Shown here one piece after another: positions 12,601-24,079 of a DNA stretch of 64,000 bases. A program made the position numbers and the translations under genes. How positions within the stretch are numbered: position 1 is the first letter of the stretch; each line of letters opens with the position of its first letter. The notes below the pieces were generated by a model. That model ran no database searches. It was not told the origin of the DNA and worked only from the letters and a program-made list of their open reading frames with translations. Source of the stretch: Chionis minor. Taxonomy: Eukaryota; Chordata; Aves; Charadriiformes; Chionididae. The stretch lies in contig VZSF01002029.1 of the NCBI GenBank assembly GCA_013398295.1, forward strand, positions 124,001 through 188,000, given 5' to 3'.

Positions 12601-15600
12601 GAATAGATTTAGAAAGTGGCTGCTTATCGATTTATAGCCTTTATGCTGGACATAGCTTTTTATTAAAGAAAGCAGATATTCAATATTGTTAACTAGTAAT
12701 GGGAATTGACTTTTCACTAATTGCACAGAACCTGGCATTAATACACTTTAATAGAGAATAGGCCTGTGCACTCCAGATCAATCCGAAATTTTTTCCTGAC
12801 TACGCTGCAGACAAAGGACGCCAACACCACCACCATGGCTAAATAAGACATTTTTAAAAATTTATTTATTACTCCTCCAATTATCGAGATAAGGACATAT
12901 CTCCAGGGAACGAGGGAAACACTTTAACTCGGCTGCTTGTCCGCTGTTTGTTTTCTCCATAGGGATCATTGTTTCCCGGCGTGCTATTCTACCCCATTCA
13001 CCTAGTTTCAACACAGAGGAGCATTTTTGTCTGCCTCCAATGCAGTGGGATGCAGGCAGAATAAATGTCCTGGAAGTAAGACTGATATTGGAGATAAAAC
13101 TATTATTTAATAAATAGTTATAATTAAATATTATTTTTCATTTTTTTATTATTATTATTATAGGCTTCTTTTAAATGTTAATGTTACAAAACAAATTCTC
13201 TATGTGTTCAGCCTCACCTTCTCATTTCTCATTAGAGGAACATTATTATTATCATTAACAGCTGTGTCTGGCTGAGCACCCTCTCCCTTCCCGGCCCTTC
13301 GCCTCCAGCCAGCCCTCTCTTGAACTACTCCGCTTGGGAAGCTCCAGCTTCCACAAGGGCAGTCCCAGCCTGGCAGCTTTGCTGGGTTTCTCTCTTTTTG
13401 TCCAGAGACCATGTGGCCACCGAACTAATTCTCTGTGACAAAAAGGCTGGTGGTTGTTGAAACCCCCCCCAGGGCTCACCGGTGTGTAGCTCCCCAGGGC
13501 TCAGCAGCTGGTCGCAGAGGAGATACCATGAGTTTGTGGGGTCCAGCAGAGGAAAGCTAGCGTGCTCGGTTACAAACATTGCATTATTCACCCAAGTGCT
13601 GTCACTAATTTTGAACGTTTACTAAAATAAGTCTTGCTGTCATTATGCAGTTTACGTGTCGCTTGCGTTGCCTGCCAGCCATCTCCGAAAAAAAGTTGAA
13701 GACAGGCAAAATGGGATCAAGACTCAGTCACTGTCCCACTGACACTCCCATAGAAAATGAGAATATATGATCTCACAGCAAAGAACGATTCAAAGTGAAG
13801 CAAATTGGAGTCCCAGCCCCTTTTAGGCACTATTACCAGTCAAATAAAGCAGCTAATAATAAAGGATTGCTGTTTTATTTCACGCACTTAAATAAAACAG
13901 ATTGGCAAAACCTTACTAATGGTTTGTGACACTCAAGCCTTACAGCAGCCGGCTCCTGCAGACAGGCTCCTGAAAAAAGGCATTTTTTTTCCACCAGCTT
14001 CAGACTTTTAAAGGGTGGAAGTCCATGACTCTTATCTGAATAAAGTTTGAAGTACCCTCACCTTTATAACTACCCCTCCCATAGTTATCGGCTGCTTTTA
14101 GATCCCCTTTTAGCCTCCTCTGAGCCCAACATGAAAAAAAAAATCCCATTCCCCAGGGCACCAGGAGTGACATGGGGGCTGACAAAGGGCAATGCTAATT
14201 AATGCTTCATGCTCATTAATGATGTATGCTTGTGTCATGAGAAAATCATCTTTAGCTCGCACAGCTTGACTTCTGCTGTCGCCAGCCTCCCCTCGAACAG
14301 ACCCTGAGAAGAGCCGGGATAGAGCAACGCTGTATTTCTCCCCATAAATGGTGCTGGAAAAGGAAACTTTTGAAAACTTCTGTCTCACCACAGCACTCCT
14401 TGTGTGACAGAGCCAAACTGCAGAGGGGAATGCCGGTTATGCCAAAACCCCTCTCTAGGCTGGACCTGATGGCACGGCTCTGCAGGGCTTGGGCACAGGA
14501 GGATGCTGGAAGGCGCTGGAAAGAGGTTCCCCCTGGCAGGGCTTCAGGTTGAGCATGTAGACTTGCCGTCTGAAAGGATGGTGAACATGGTCTTGCCGGG
14601 CAGCTAAAGGGACGCAGTACAAACGTACTCATTTAGCGCAGTTTTTGGTCTGAGTCACAGGGATGAGCACCCGGAGCCATGCCACCGGTGTCAGTTGGTT
14701 TTGGATCGCTGCAGGGCTGTAGCAGAGAGCAGGACCCGGTTATCATGTCTGGAGGATGCTGCACCTCGCTGGTGGGCTGAGCTTCCACTTGGGGGCTGAA
14801 GGTTATGCTTTACAGCTCATCCGCCGCACTGAATCCCTTCTGCTGGGGAGACAACCTCCCCTGCCCCTTGTCGTGGCTACCCTGGAACGCCGTGCTAAGC
14901 ACGCTCACTAACCACCCAACAAAGCATTGAGAACTATGTAATTATTTTTTTTCTTCTCTATTTTATTGCTGGTAGTTTATCAAAGAAATGAGAGCTCAAG
15001 CTGCAGCTCAGTATTAAGGAAATAATAGCAGTTTACCACCACTATTTAAAAGCATGTTATGATACTGCCTGTAAAACACTACTAACATTTCATTAACATC
15101 CTACCCTGAAGTGAATTTACACCATTATTAATCAGTGATAAAGCCATCTATATTTGTCCTCTTTTCATAGTATGTTAGTTTACACACAAAGAGCCACTCT
15201 ACTAGTAGTGCCGGACATTTGGTTTCTTCTGGATATCTGCAGATATGCAGAATAACTTGCCCCACGGGAATGTTTTATTTAGTAAGACAGGACTTCGAAG
15301 TGAAAGGGTAACCATTTCTGATCATAACCTTGGCTTTTCACTTCTAGTAATTATCCTTTAATTGCATTACCCTATTTGAAATAGAGTTGTAATTGGAAAA
15401 AAACAATTTGACATTCCCTGATGCGTACTCTGACATGCATTATTTGCTTTTTATTCAAATATAAATGTTCTCTATAATACTGTCAAAGAAAGGGGAAAAA
15501 TAAAGCAAAATTGAATGTCAGCAGCAATTTCTGACATGTGAGAAGCATCATCAGCTACTGCTGGATGGCAGGCAAGGGTTTTCAATTCACTTTAAAAAAA

Positions 15601-18600
15601 ATCAAATTGCAAAATTAGTGGTGTCAGAGAAAAGGAGAGATGTAAAGGAGAAAAGAGCTACAGCTCCATTTCTCCAGGAGCTGTCTCTGTTGCTCATGGT
15701 GGTATCAAAATACCAAGCCAGCTACCAGCTATAATTGAGTGATGAATGGGCCTTTCAGATTACATTGAAGCAGAAGATGCAGAGGGATAATTTCCAGCCT
15801 TCCAGTTAACTACTGAATAATTATTAAGGCTAATAAAAGTCAACGAAACGCAGGTTCGCTTTAGTCATACCCTACAGGATACAACATACATGTAGGTAGA
15901 AAAGTGGTTTTACACCTTCCTTCTTGGGCGGATTCAGACAAATCCACTCTGATTGGAGGCAACTTATGCCATGTCATTTGCACGTTATATTTCTGGGAAA
16001 TGAGTTCCAACTAATTTGGCTGGATTAACTTCAGGTACAGTCCTACAAGCACTTGCACATACATACACAGCTTTACCGAGATTTGGAAGAAGTAAAAACT
16101 ACCTGACGGGGTTCAGGATCTGAATCAGCCTAAGACCTTTTGGGGCACTGTGCAGATTAACATTAAATAAATTACAGGTATAAAGTTAGTGGCTTAGGTT
16201 CCGCCATTCTAGAGGAAAAATATTAATTAAAACTAAAGAATCAGTATGTGCTCAGAGAGTACATGAGGAAAACGGTGGCTCAGCATGTTACCCCAGTGTG
16301 GGACGGAGGTACCCGGTTGGGATGGGAGCGTGTGCATGTAAAGCTGGATGTTGCGGGTCGCTCGCACTGGAGCAGGAGAAGCTGCAGAGGTCTCCTGCAG
16401 CGATGCCTGTGATGGATGTCCTTTGTCAGTGGCCCTGCATTCTCATTTGCTCCAAACCAGACCCAGCCCGATGTTTTACTTCAAAGAGTCAGCAGTTCAC
16501 AGACAAGAAATTAACACAGAGCAGTCATAAAGCAGAGGTAGTTGGCACAGACCAGGCTGGATAAATTGTGCCTTTCTGGTGTTTTTGATAAAAGCAAAAC
16601 CAAACCCCAAACACAATTGAGAAAAATATAATTCTATGTTTACCTAGAGATATCACCAACTTTCATTAGCCTAAGTTAATTACCCTGTGCTTTCTACCCA
16701 GCTGGTTTATTATGACCACATCCAACAGAGAGCATATGAAAAGTCATCTCTTCTGCCGCTCCATGTTCAGCTGCCTTGTCCCACTCTCCAAGCCTGACTC
16801 TGAACTCCAACAAGAAGCCCAAATATGTAAGTCCAAGTCCAGGCATTTGGCACTTAACGTTTCATAGGGACTTCAGGCTTCTCCGGATCTGGTCTTTAAG
16901 GGACAATCCTGTAAAGGTTACCCAAACATTTTATTTTGGGACCCCAGCAGCAGAAGGAGAATTTATTTTCGGTGTACACTGATGGTTGCTCGGTAGCTGC
17001 CTTCCACTGGAGGGGCTCAGTGGCTTCTTAAGATCCTAAATTCACAGGATCTCGGGCACAGTCTCTGCTCCTGAGTCAGTACAAAAGCACACATAACAGC
17101 TGAGGGTCACCAGAGTCTTCATCTAAACAGTCCCAACAGCTTCAGCATTTCATCGTGACGCGTTTTGCTTGTGCAGAACCCATCCATTTGCTTGGCCTGT
17201 TTACCCACCTCAGTGATTTCACTGAAGTCAATAGGACCATTAATAGGAGCTCACTAGCGAGACAGAACCGCTTGCTATTGCCAGTGAAATCCATGGATAA
17301 ACTGGCTTGATGGAACAGGGTAACTGAGATTTGGAGCCCCCTCGGTGACAGCCTGAGGAGCCTGTAGAGTTTAAGGAGTCTGCGTGGAGGCTAGGCACCC
17401 TACACAAGTGTATTTAAGAGAGTAATAACTCTGATTTTCTCCTTTCTTAGAGATTGAGCTGAAACTTCCAGAAAGTAGCACAAAAATAATAACTGAATAA
17501 GATAAGCTGAAATATGATCTCTCTAATTAATACCTATTAAGAAGAGCTGGTTGTCAGGAGAAAGGTTGCAGCAACATTGAAGTCAGCTGGCAGGATCCAG
17601 CCCGTTTAATTGGAAACTGCCAAGGAAGCCACCTGCCAGAGCACTACTCTCTTATAAAACAGAAGGAAAGGAGTAGCTTGTAGGTTTGATGGTGGGGATT
17701 TTTATGTTTGTTTGTTTTAGAGGGTTTTTTTTGTGTTACCAGCTTGTAATTGAAAATGAAGTGAGGAGAAAACTTGTTCTCTTGAATCAATATGGATTAT
17801 CAGGTACTTCTAGAAAGAATCAGCTAGAATGAGGAATACTTATTTTATGAAGATTTGCTATTGAAAGTTGGTAAAATTTGATTTTCTACCTTTAAGCAAA
17901 GTAGTTGTATTAATGGAATTAGTCTGCAGTTTTTATATATGCATTACATTATGATGCTTGTTTCTTCTCTGTCTGGGATGGGCTCTGGAGAACATACTTT
18001 GATCCTGAGTTTCCGTTTCTTAGGTGACTTAAGAGGCCTTAAGAACTGTGAATTGAGTAGGAATCTATTAATTTCTTTAAGAAGTCTTTAAGTTCTGGTG
18101 GTTCTGGTAAGTGTCTCAACTTAGGATGAGACAAGCTGGTGCTTGCTGGGACTATTTTATGATTTTTTTTAAAACATGTAAATTAATATCTGCTTCAGGG
18201 TATTAATTTAGTATCTAAAATGAACAATTTAAAGTAGGTAGAGCTATCAGTTAAAATGCCAGAACAACTGGGAGAGTAACAAGGAGAAAGCTAGATGACA
18301 GAAGAGAATTGCTTTTGCATCTGGCCAGAGTGGGGGGTTCTGCATGGACCCTGAACCACTGGTTGCTCTGGGGGGGTTATAGTAGACAGTGCTGTCACCT
18401 GTGGGAGAGATGGAGCACTGAGTTTGTTGCACTCTAGTTGTTAATAATTTGCTAACTAGAGTATAGAAGGGCAAGTCTTTTAGTGCACTGTACAGATTTA
18501 ATTTGCTGGTGAGTCCATGTGAAAGGCTGCCAAAGGAAGCTGGGGGAAGAAGAGAAGAATTGGGGCAATTTTCTCACCTCTTAGTAATAGCAGGAGAACC

Positions 18601-18998
18601 AAGGAAACATTTCCCATCTCCAGCTGCCCCTCTTAATTTCCCTACCCTGGCCTAAAACAGCTTACGCTAGGCTTCTTATAGCTACTCTGGTAAAACACTG
18701 TCAGAGCAATTTATCTGTTTGTTTGGGAAACAGGGCACATGTGATTCTTCAGCTGCATGGTGCACATTGGCAGTAGTACCAGCATGGGTATCAGAAACTC
18801 TCCTGCTTCACTAACAAGTGCAGGATTTTGCTTGTGAGTGGCTTTCTCAGCTACCCAATACTGAATTTCTAAGGGAATCCTCAGGCAGGAGAAGCTTTAA
18901 AGCAAGGCTTCATAGCACACAGTGTAAATTGTGAATGTGTTTGTAAAGAATTGTGTTGATCTCTACTTAAAGAGCTAACACTTGGCAAGGTATTTGGG
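12601..18998. other. AT-rich non-coding DNA with homeodomain-like motifs
   Basis: This stretch is AT-rich and repeatedly carries TAATTA, ATTAAT and similar homeodomain-type core motifs (for example around 13085-13140, 14195-14230, 15020-15130 and 16210-16225). It has few recognisable repeats. Such composition is common in conserved developmental non-coding elements but is also plain AT-rich background, so a regulatory role is only an inference. No coding sequence is supported. Confidence 0.35.
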
Positions 18999-19030
18999 GC
19001 AAGGGGGTAGGTGAGACCTACCCCCTTTGC
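18999..19030. repeat. Near-perfect hairpin (inverted repeat)
   Basis: The left arm GCAAGGGGGTAGGT (18999-19012) pairs with the right arm ACCTACCCCCTTTGC (19016-19030) across a three-base loop GAG. The inner 12 bp pair perfectly; a single extra T in the right arm bulges before the terminal GC pair. The neighbouring G and T bases could add wobble pairs in RNA. Its function is unknown. It is not a standard terminator context in a vertebrate genome. Confidence 0.85.
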
Positions 19031-20765
19031 TTTTATAAAGAGCAAAAAGAAAATCCATTTCTCATCAAATTAAGTGCTAATCTTGTACTTAAGTCTGCTA
19101 TATTTTAGCCTCACAGAGGTGAGTAATGCGTCTCTCGTCTCGGGTTCGATTCCTGAACTTGTCCAACAATGAAATTCCCTTTGCTCGGAGAACTGGGGAT
19201 GCCTCTCCGAGGTGCACCAAGAGAAGTTCACAGTCAGGTTTGCAGTAAGCTGATGCCCTCTGCTGGGAATGAGAAACTTGTAAAATGTAAAAACCCTATT
19301 TCAGAGCAGGACAGTGAGTTTCGAACAAAACCCCTACAAAGAAAGAACTGAGCAGTTTAATGGCAACCGTTCACACCTCCCTACAGTATTTTTCAATATG
19401 TGCTGTTAATTTAACATCTAATTACAGTGGATGAATATAAGAACAGTTCTGTTTACAGCTTCCACATTGGTAAATATTAGAGGCAACTTGTAATTAAAGG
19501 TCTTTAAATACAAATAGAATAATTCTAATAAACTGTTCCTCTATTATTGGTAGGATTTAAAAGCATGTGTAACTTGAAGCTGGAGGGAACTGTTTAGCCT
19601 GCTTAAATAAAGTTGTTCTTTGTATGATATTGACTGCTGAGAAGTCAGGGAATAAAACTTTAGGTCAGGTGAATAGAACTTTAAAAATGTTTGCTGAAGA
19701 ATAATTGTGGAAAATTATCTGGGTCATGAGGGAAAAGCTACTACATGTCTATACATCCTATATTCCACTGAGAAATCAGTTGAAAAATGCTGAAACTCTG
19801 CATTTATTGAGAAACAAATATGGCCAAAAATGTGAAACGCTAATTTTACAGAAAAAAAACAAATTGAAACTGGAAATTACATGTTTATGCTTTGTCATGA
19901 GACCAGGAGAACTCAAAGGATTTAATGCTGATTGCAGCAAGTTGGAGCAGTTTGTGCCACGTAAGGGGTGACAGGCATCCACCTGAACACTTAACCTCTG
20001 TGTAGCTGCCACCGTGGCGTTTCAGTGCGAGCTCTTGTGCAGTTGTCTACTGGCCCATTCTGGCTAATAAGGGTATTTCCATTACTTGGTCATTTGCAAC
20101 ACAGGTTACGATACTACCAGTAATTCACATGATGGAAAGCCAAGACTCTATAAATACAGAGCAAAAAAATCACAAGCATCACGATATGGNAAAAAACAAA
20201 AAAACCGGGGTAAAAGTGGGGGGGGGGTGGGGGGGGGGTGGTGGTGCAGGGGAATAATTAGCTACCTTAACTCAGTTTTCTGTTTTTCTTTTTAGGGGCT
20301 GTAATTCTGACTTTCAGGCTTTTTGTGTAGGCTTGTGCGCTTCCTGCTGTTTGTGATGTCTTGAATGGTCAGTCAAGAATTTAAAAAGTTAAGAATCTCC
20401 TCATTCCAGTTTCTGAGCGTTATGAACTTAATTGATTGAAACAAAACAAAATTCATGCTGTGCCTAAGGATAAAGTTATAATGTATCTCCCGAAGATAAA
20501 TGCCTTTTAGTAGCATAGATACCAAAAATGTTAACACATTCTCTGAGTTAATTACCTGGACTGTACTATATTGTTACTTGAGCAATAGCACTTGGTTGAG
20601 TATTTAACAGAAAACATCCCAGGGTGTTCTTCATCAGTTTAAAACTTTCAGCTCCACTAAGGGGGAGGGGGAGAAGGGGCACATCCTGTCTCAGATATGA
20701 CCCCAAAGTTCTGTGGTAACCCTCACAAGGTCTTCCTCCCTGACCTTAGAAGATATTACCGAAAG
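19031..20765. other. Non-coding DNA with a poly-G tract and one gap base
   Basis: No gene is supported. The interval contains a tRNA-like T-arm sequence at 19140-19156, an unresolved base (N) at 20190, and an A-rich then strongly G-rich stretch at 20191-20252 that could form a G-quadruplex and probably caused the sequencing ambiguity. Confidence 0.5.
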
Positions 20766-20946
20766 GGTTATCAAATATTGGAACAGGCTGCCCGGGGAGT
20801 GGTGGAATCACCGTCCCTGGAGGTATTTAAAAGACAGGTAGACGTGGTGCTGAGGGACGTGGTTTAGGGGTGGTTTAGCAGTGTTAGGTTTATGGTTGGA
20901 CTCGATCTTGAAGGTCTGTTCCAACCTAAGTGATTCTGTCGTTCTC
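20766..20946 (+). mobile_element. CR1 LINE 3' end fragment
   Basis: This is the final part of a CR1 element on the plus strand. It contains the characteristic order 'TGGAACAGGCTGCCCGG..', 'GGTGGAATCACC..TCCCTGGAGGTATTTAAAAG', then 'GGTTGGACTCGATC' and 'AAGGTC..TTCCAACCTAAGTGATTCTGT'. It is heavily 5'-truncated, as most CR1 copies are, and the terminal ATTCTGTC-like unit is still visible. The endogenous retrovirus remnant begins a short distance downstream. Confidence 0.93.
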
Positions 20947-21689
20947 TTATATTTGACCATGTTCTAAACTTGATGTGAATTTTGCTCTGTGTGAGAGAAA
21001 CAGAAACAGTACTTAACACTTGCCTTAGTGTATATTAGAGTCTAGTGCTTGTTAGTGGCTGCTTTTTGCTTTCACTGCTTGCTGTATTGCTTATCATCTC
21101 ACTGTGCTTTGCCTGGGAACATTTTTGATAACAGCAGTGGTTCATGTGTTGATTATGGGGATTCAATCCAGACAGGGTAGCAATAATGAGAAATATCAAA
21201 ATGCAGCTTTTGAGAGGAGCATCTGCCTCGTTAAACCCCTTGACTATACCAGAAGTCACAAATGCTACAGGTGCTGTAAGTGTGCTAGCAGATACCTTGA
21301 GGGAAATTGGGGGTGTAACTGTGGGACCATCTGTGTGAGTGGTGAATAAAGGTAGGCTGGCAAAACTGAAAGGAGTTAACATCACGGGTGACAAGGAAAC
21401 AAACGTGAAATCATCTTGTACAAGCCAATATCCCATGATCAGAAATAAATGAGATTACAACACCAGAAATGTTTTGCTGATGGTAAATTTAGCACCTAGG
21501 CAAAAAAGCCGACCGCCCCTGGCACCACCACCAACTCCATGCCCACCCCTGCCTGCCACCTCAAGGCAAGCACCACCTGGAAAATGCCAAAACAGCAGAA
21601 ATTAAGGTTTGGCAGGTTCTCCAAAATTGCCACCACTGTAGCATCTTACTGTGAGGGGGACCTTTAACTATAGAGTGGCGGTCTTGGGG

Positions 21690-21975
21690 GGGATTTTACG
21701 TGTTAACTTTGGTGGATACTGGAGCTGAGGTTACTGTATTACATAGTAATGTTCATAATAAAGAAGCTACATCACAGATGTGGATTGGGGGGGAAATCTG
21801 ATCCCTGCCCTCCAAGCTAAAGTTAACAATTGGAAATACCGCTTCATTTACCATGATGGTGTTTATTGCTCCAATTAAAGACTATATCTTGGGTATCAAT
21901 GTGTTGGCAGGACAAACAGTTGAAACTTTAAATGGTTGCTTCTGCTTTGGGACTTTGCAAGCAGGATTTGCTATT
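21690..21975 (+). pseudogene. Retroviral protease remnant (ERV)
   Basis: The active-site signature of an aspartic retropepsin, Val-Asp-Thr-Gly-Ala-Glu followed by a hydrophobic strand, is encoded at 21712-21729, preceded by a short hydrophobic stretch as in the family. About 55-75 codons further on, a glycine-containing hydrophobic stretch near 21890-21905 could be the C-terminal part of the fold. In a retrovirus this enzyme cleaves the Gag-Pol polyprotein. Here the frame is broken upstream and downstream, and the neighbouring polymerase is deleted, so it is a relic. Confidence 0.7.
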
Positions 21976-21989
21976 TGATCTCTAACTGT

Positions 21990-22262
21990 CTTGTGTAGAT
22001 TCCTGAAATGGGATCTGGTTGGGCTGCCTGTGCCTATCAAGGTGGTAACTATAAAACAATATTGTATTCCGGGGGGCAGGAGGAAATTACTCAAACAATT
22101 CAGACACTTCAACAAGTGGAAACCATGGCTGGTTTTAATATAATCCTATTTGGCTTGTTTGAAAACCAGACAGCACTTGGAGAAAGACTGTCGATTATAG
22201 AGAACTGAATAAAGTCACCCTCCACTTGTGGTTATGGAACCAGACATGGTTACTCTTATATT
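21990..22262 (+). pseudogene. Reverse transcriptase N-terminal remnant, truncated
   Basis: A segment encodes a stretch with Gly-Gly-Gln-Glu-Glu-Ile followed by repeated Gln/Thr/Leu residues, and then, in another frame, Asp-Tyr-Arg-Glu-Leu-Asn-Lys-Val-Thr at 22193-22219. The latter matches the conserved fingers motif near the start of retroviral reverse transcriptase. The change of frame between the two parts shows an indel. After a run of 14 A residues (22263-22276) the recognisable polymerase sequence stops: the catalytic palm with its YxDD motif and the RNase H domain are missing before integrase begins about 50-100 bases later. Confidence 0.65.
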
Positions 22263-22329
22263 AAAAAAAAAAAAAATTAGCAAGAATTTACAACCCTGGA
22301 AGGTAATAATAGTCTTTACTAATACTTTC

Positions 22330-23415
22330 TTTTCAATAGCCATTACATATTTATGAAGCATGTGCACGTCATTGTACTATTTGTATGCAGCTACATTTAA
22401 GGGCATTATATAGGTCCTGCAGAAAGATAAAATGGGGTCAGTGGGCCTTGAATACCTGGCTGGTCAATTGCATGGGCACCCTGTCCCTGTCAAGGGGGTG
22501 GCAATATGTATTCACTGCTGTGGATACACTGTCAGGACTGGGTTGGGTTTTTTTTTCCCCCCTAGACCCGCCAAATATGCTAATCAACATAATGCATTTG
22601 AAGCATTAGAACAACTCATTTAGAAATATGGACCTCCTCAGCAAATACAAAGTGACCAAGGAACACACGGAACACACTTTAGTGGACATAATGCCCAAGA
22701 CTGGGCTCAAGGGCTAGGGATAGATTGGATATTCCTCACTGCCTACCATCTCCAAGCTAATGGCTTGATTGAAAGAATGAATGGGATGTTGAAGAAACAA
22801 TTGAAAAAGCTAACCAGCACTAAAACTTTACAATATTGGACTTCACATCTTACTAAAGCAGGTTTTTTTTTGTTAAACAGCTGGCATATGCATAATCAAA
22901 CACTTTGTATTGTATTACAACACCTCCAGTACAAAACATGGTGAGGACTGAAATTCTTCCAGATGGTGTCTCTCCCGAGACATTAACTACAGGGGAAATG
23001 GAATTGTTTACATGAATGGACTGTGTGGTGGGACTGCAACCTATTAGTCTAGATGTGAAGATTTGTGTAACAACCGCTGAGGTTGCTGTATGGTTCTGTA
23101 CCCCAACTTCTGCTATTTTACAGCCTCTATTGATATCAGATTCTGGAGTTCTTTCATTTTGGGTATTTTTTAATATCTTTGCCTTATGTAGAGGAGATCG
23201 CTTTGGAACAGTGCTATTGGTGGTGTGAACCCAACATCAAATTGAAGTTCAATCTGAAAAAGTGCAAGCTGTAGCTCTTCAATCTACCCTACATCAGGTC
23301 ATCAAACCTGGAGTAATATTAGCTGAAGGAGCTGGAGCAACAGTGTATGTATTACTGGAAGGAGATATTCCTGTTTTCCTCCCTTATCACAGGTTGGCTC
23401 GTCATGCTTTGTAGT
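22330..23415 (+). pseudogene. Retroviral integrase remnant, frameshifted
   Basis: The zinc-finger cysteine pair (C-T-I-C, 22373-22384) is followed by the catalytic core with the first Asp at 22523-22525 in a V-D-T context. A run of nine T (22548-22556) and six C then changes the frame, and a TAG at 22621-22623 interrupts the second frame. The second Asp (22654-22656, S-D-Q-G-T-H) and the catalytic Glu (22771-22773, L-I-E-R-M-N-G) follow. A later segment near 23340-23415 looks like the basic, beta-rich C-terminal integrase domain. Integrase would insert viral DNA into the host chromosome; this copy is inactive because of the breaks. Confidence 0.75.
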
Positions 23416-24079
23416 CTTATACTACAGGCACATGCCCCGGATACTTTTCCATGAGGCCAACGTGTAAATACTTGGATTTAGTTGGCCTCTGGTAACTAAC
23501 TCATCTGTCTTTTGTATTGAGGGAAGATTAACAGCTGCAGATCTTTCGACAGTGTGTTTCATTGGCGTGCCAACCCCAGTAGCTGTGTTACAGAACTATA
23601 CTATGCTATGTGCTTTTGATATTAATGTTCCCCATTGCTAATTTTTCCAAGTGGGTAATGGCTGTACATCAAGGAGCAATGCAAAAGCGATTGGCGGTGG
23701 ACTATCTCCTTTTCTGACACTATAAATGCTACTCTGATTTTTGAAATGTGTTGCTTTGATTAACTGATGAATCCACCAGTGTAGATGACAACATCCAGCA
23801 TCTCCAGGACTTAATGCAGCAAATGAAACAACGTACTGGTGGTGCCTGGCTGGCTGAGTGGTTTAATTCCCTGACAGGATAAGTGGAACACCTGATTCAA
23901 AGCATTATTGTAGAGATGTTTTTTCTGTATGTGTTTATTGTGTGTCTCTATAACTGACCCTGCCCTACACCTTGCAAGCACAAATGGGCATCTCCAGCTT
24001 TGCCAGCCCTAGTGGAAGCAGTCTCTCGAGCAAGGGGTGGAAAGTGGGGAAAAAATAACAGAAAAGTGGTGAGGAGAAT
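23416..24079 (+). pseudogene. ERV 3' region, possible env remnant
   Basis: Between integrase and the LTR lies about 650 bp full of stops. A frame around 23790-23955 reads as a Gln/Leu-rich amphipathic stretch followed by a short run of hydrophobic residues (Phe, Leu, Val, Ile) at about 23910-23955, as in the membrane anchor of an envelope protein. No cysteine motif of the envelope transmembrane subunit is visible, so the env call is tentative. Purine-rich tracts at 24039-24055 and 24062-24077 sit where the polypurine primer should be. Confidence 0.4.

Noticed and set aside
12229..12606. 125-codon plus-strand frame
   Set aside because: GC-rich DNA with similar antisense frames, no domain, no homologue I recognise and no splice context.
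21035..21436. 133-codon minus-strand frame
   Set aside because: Antisense to the retrovirus 5' part; the plus strand carries the element's reading direction.
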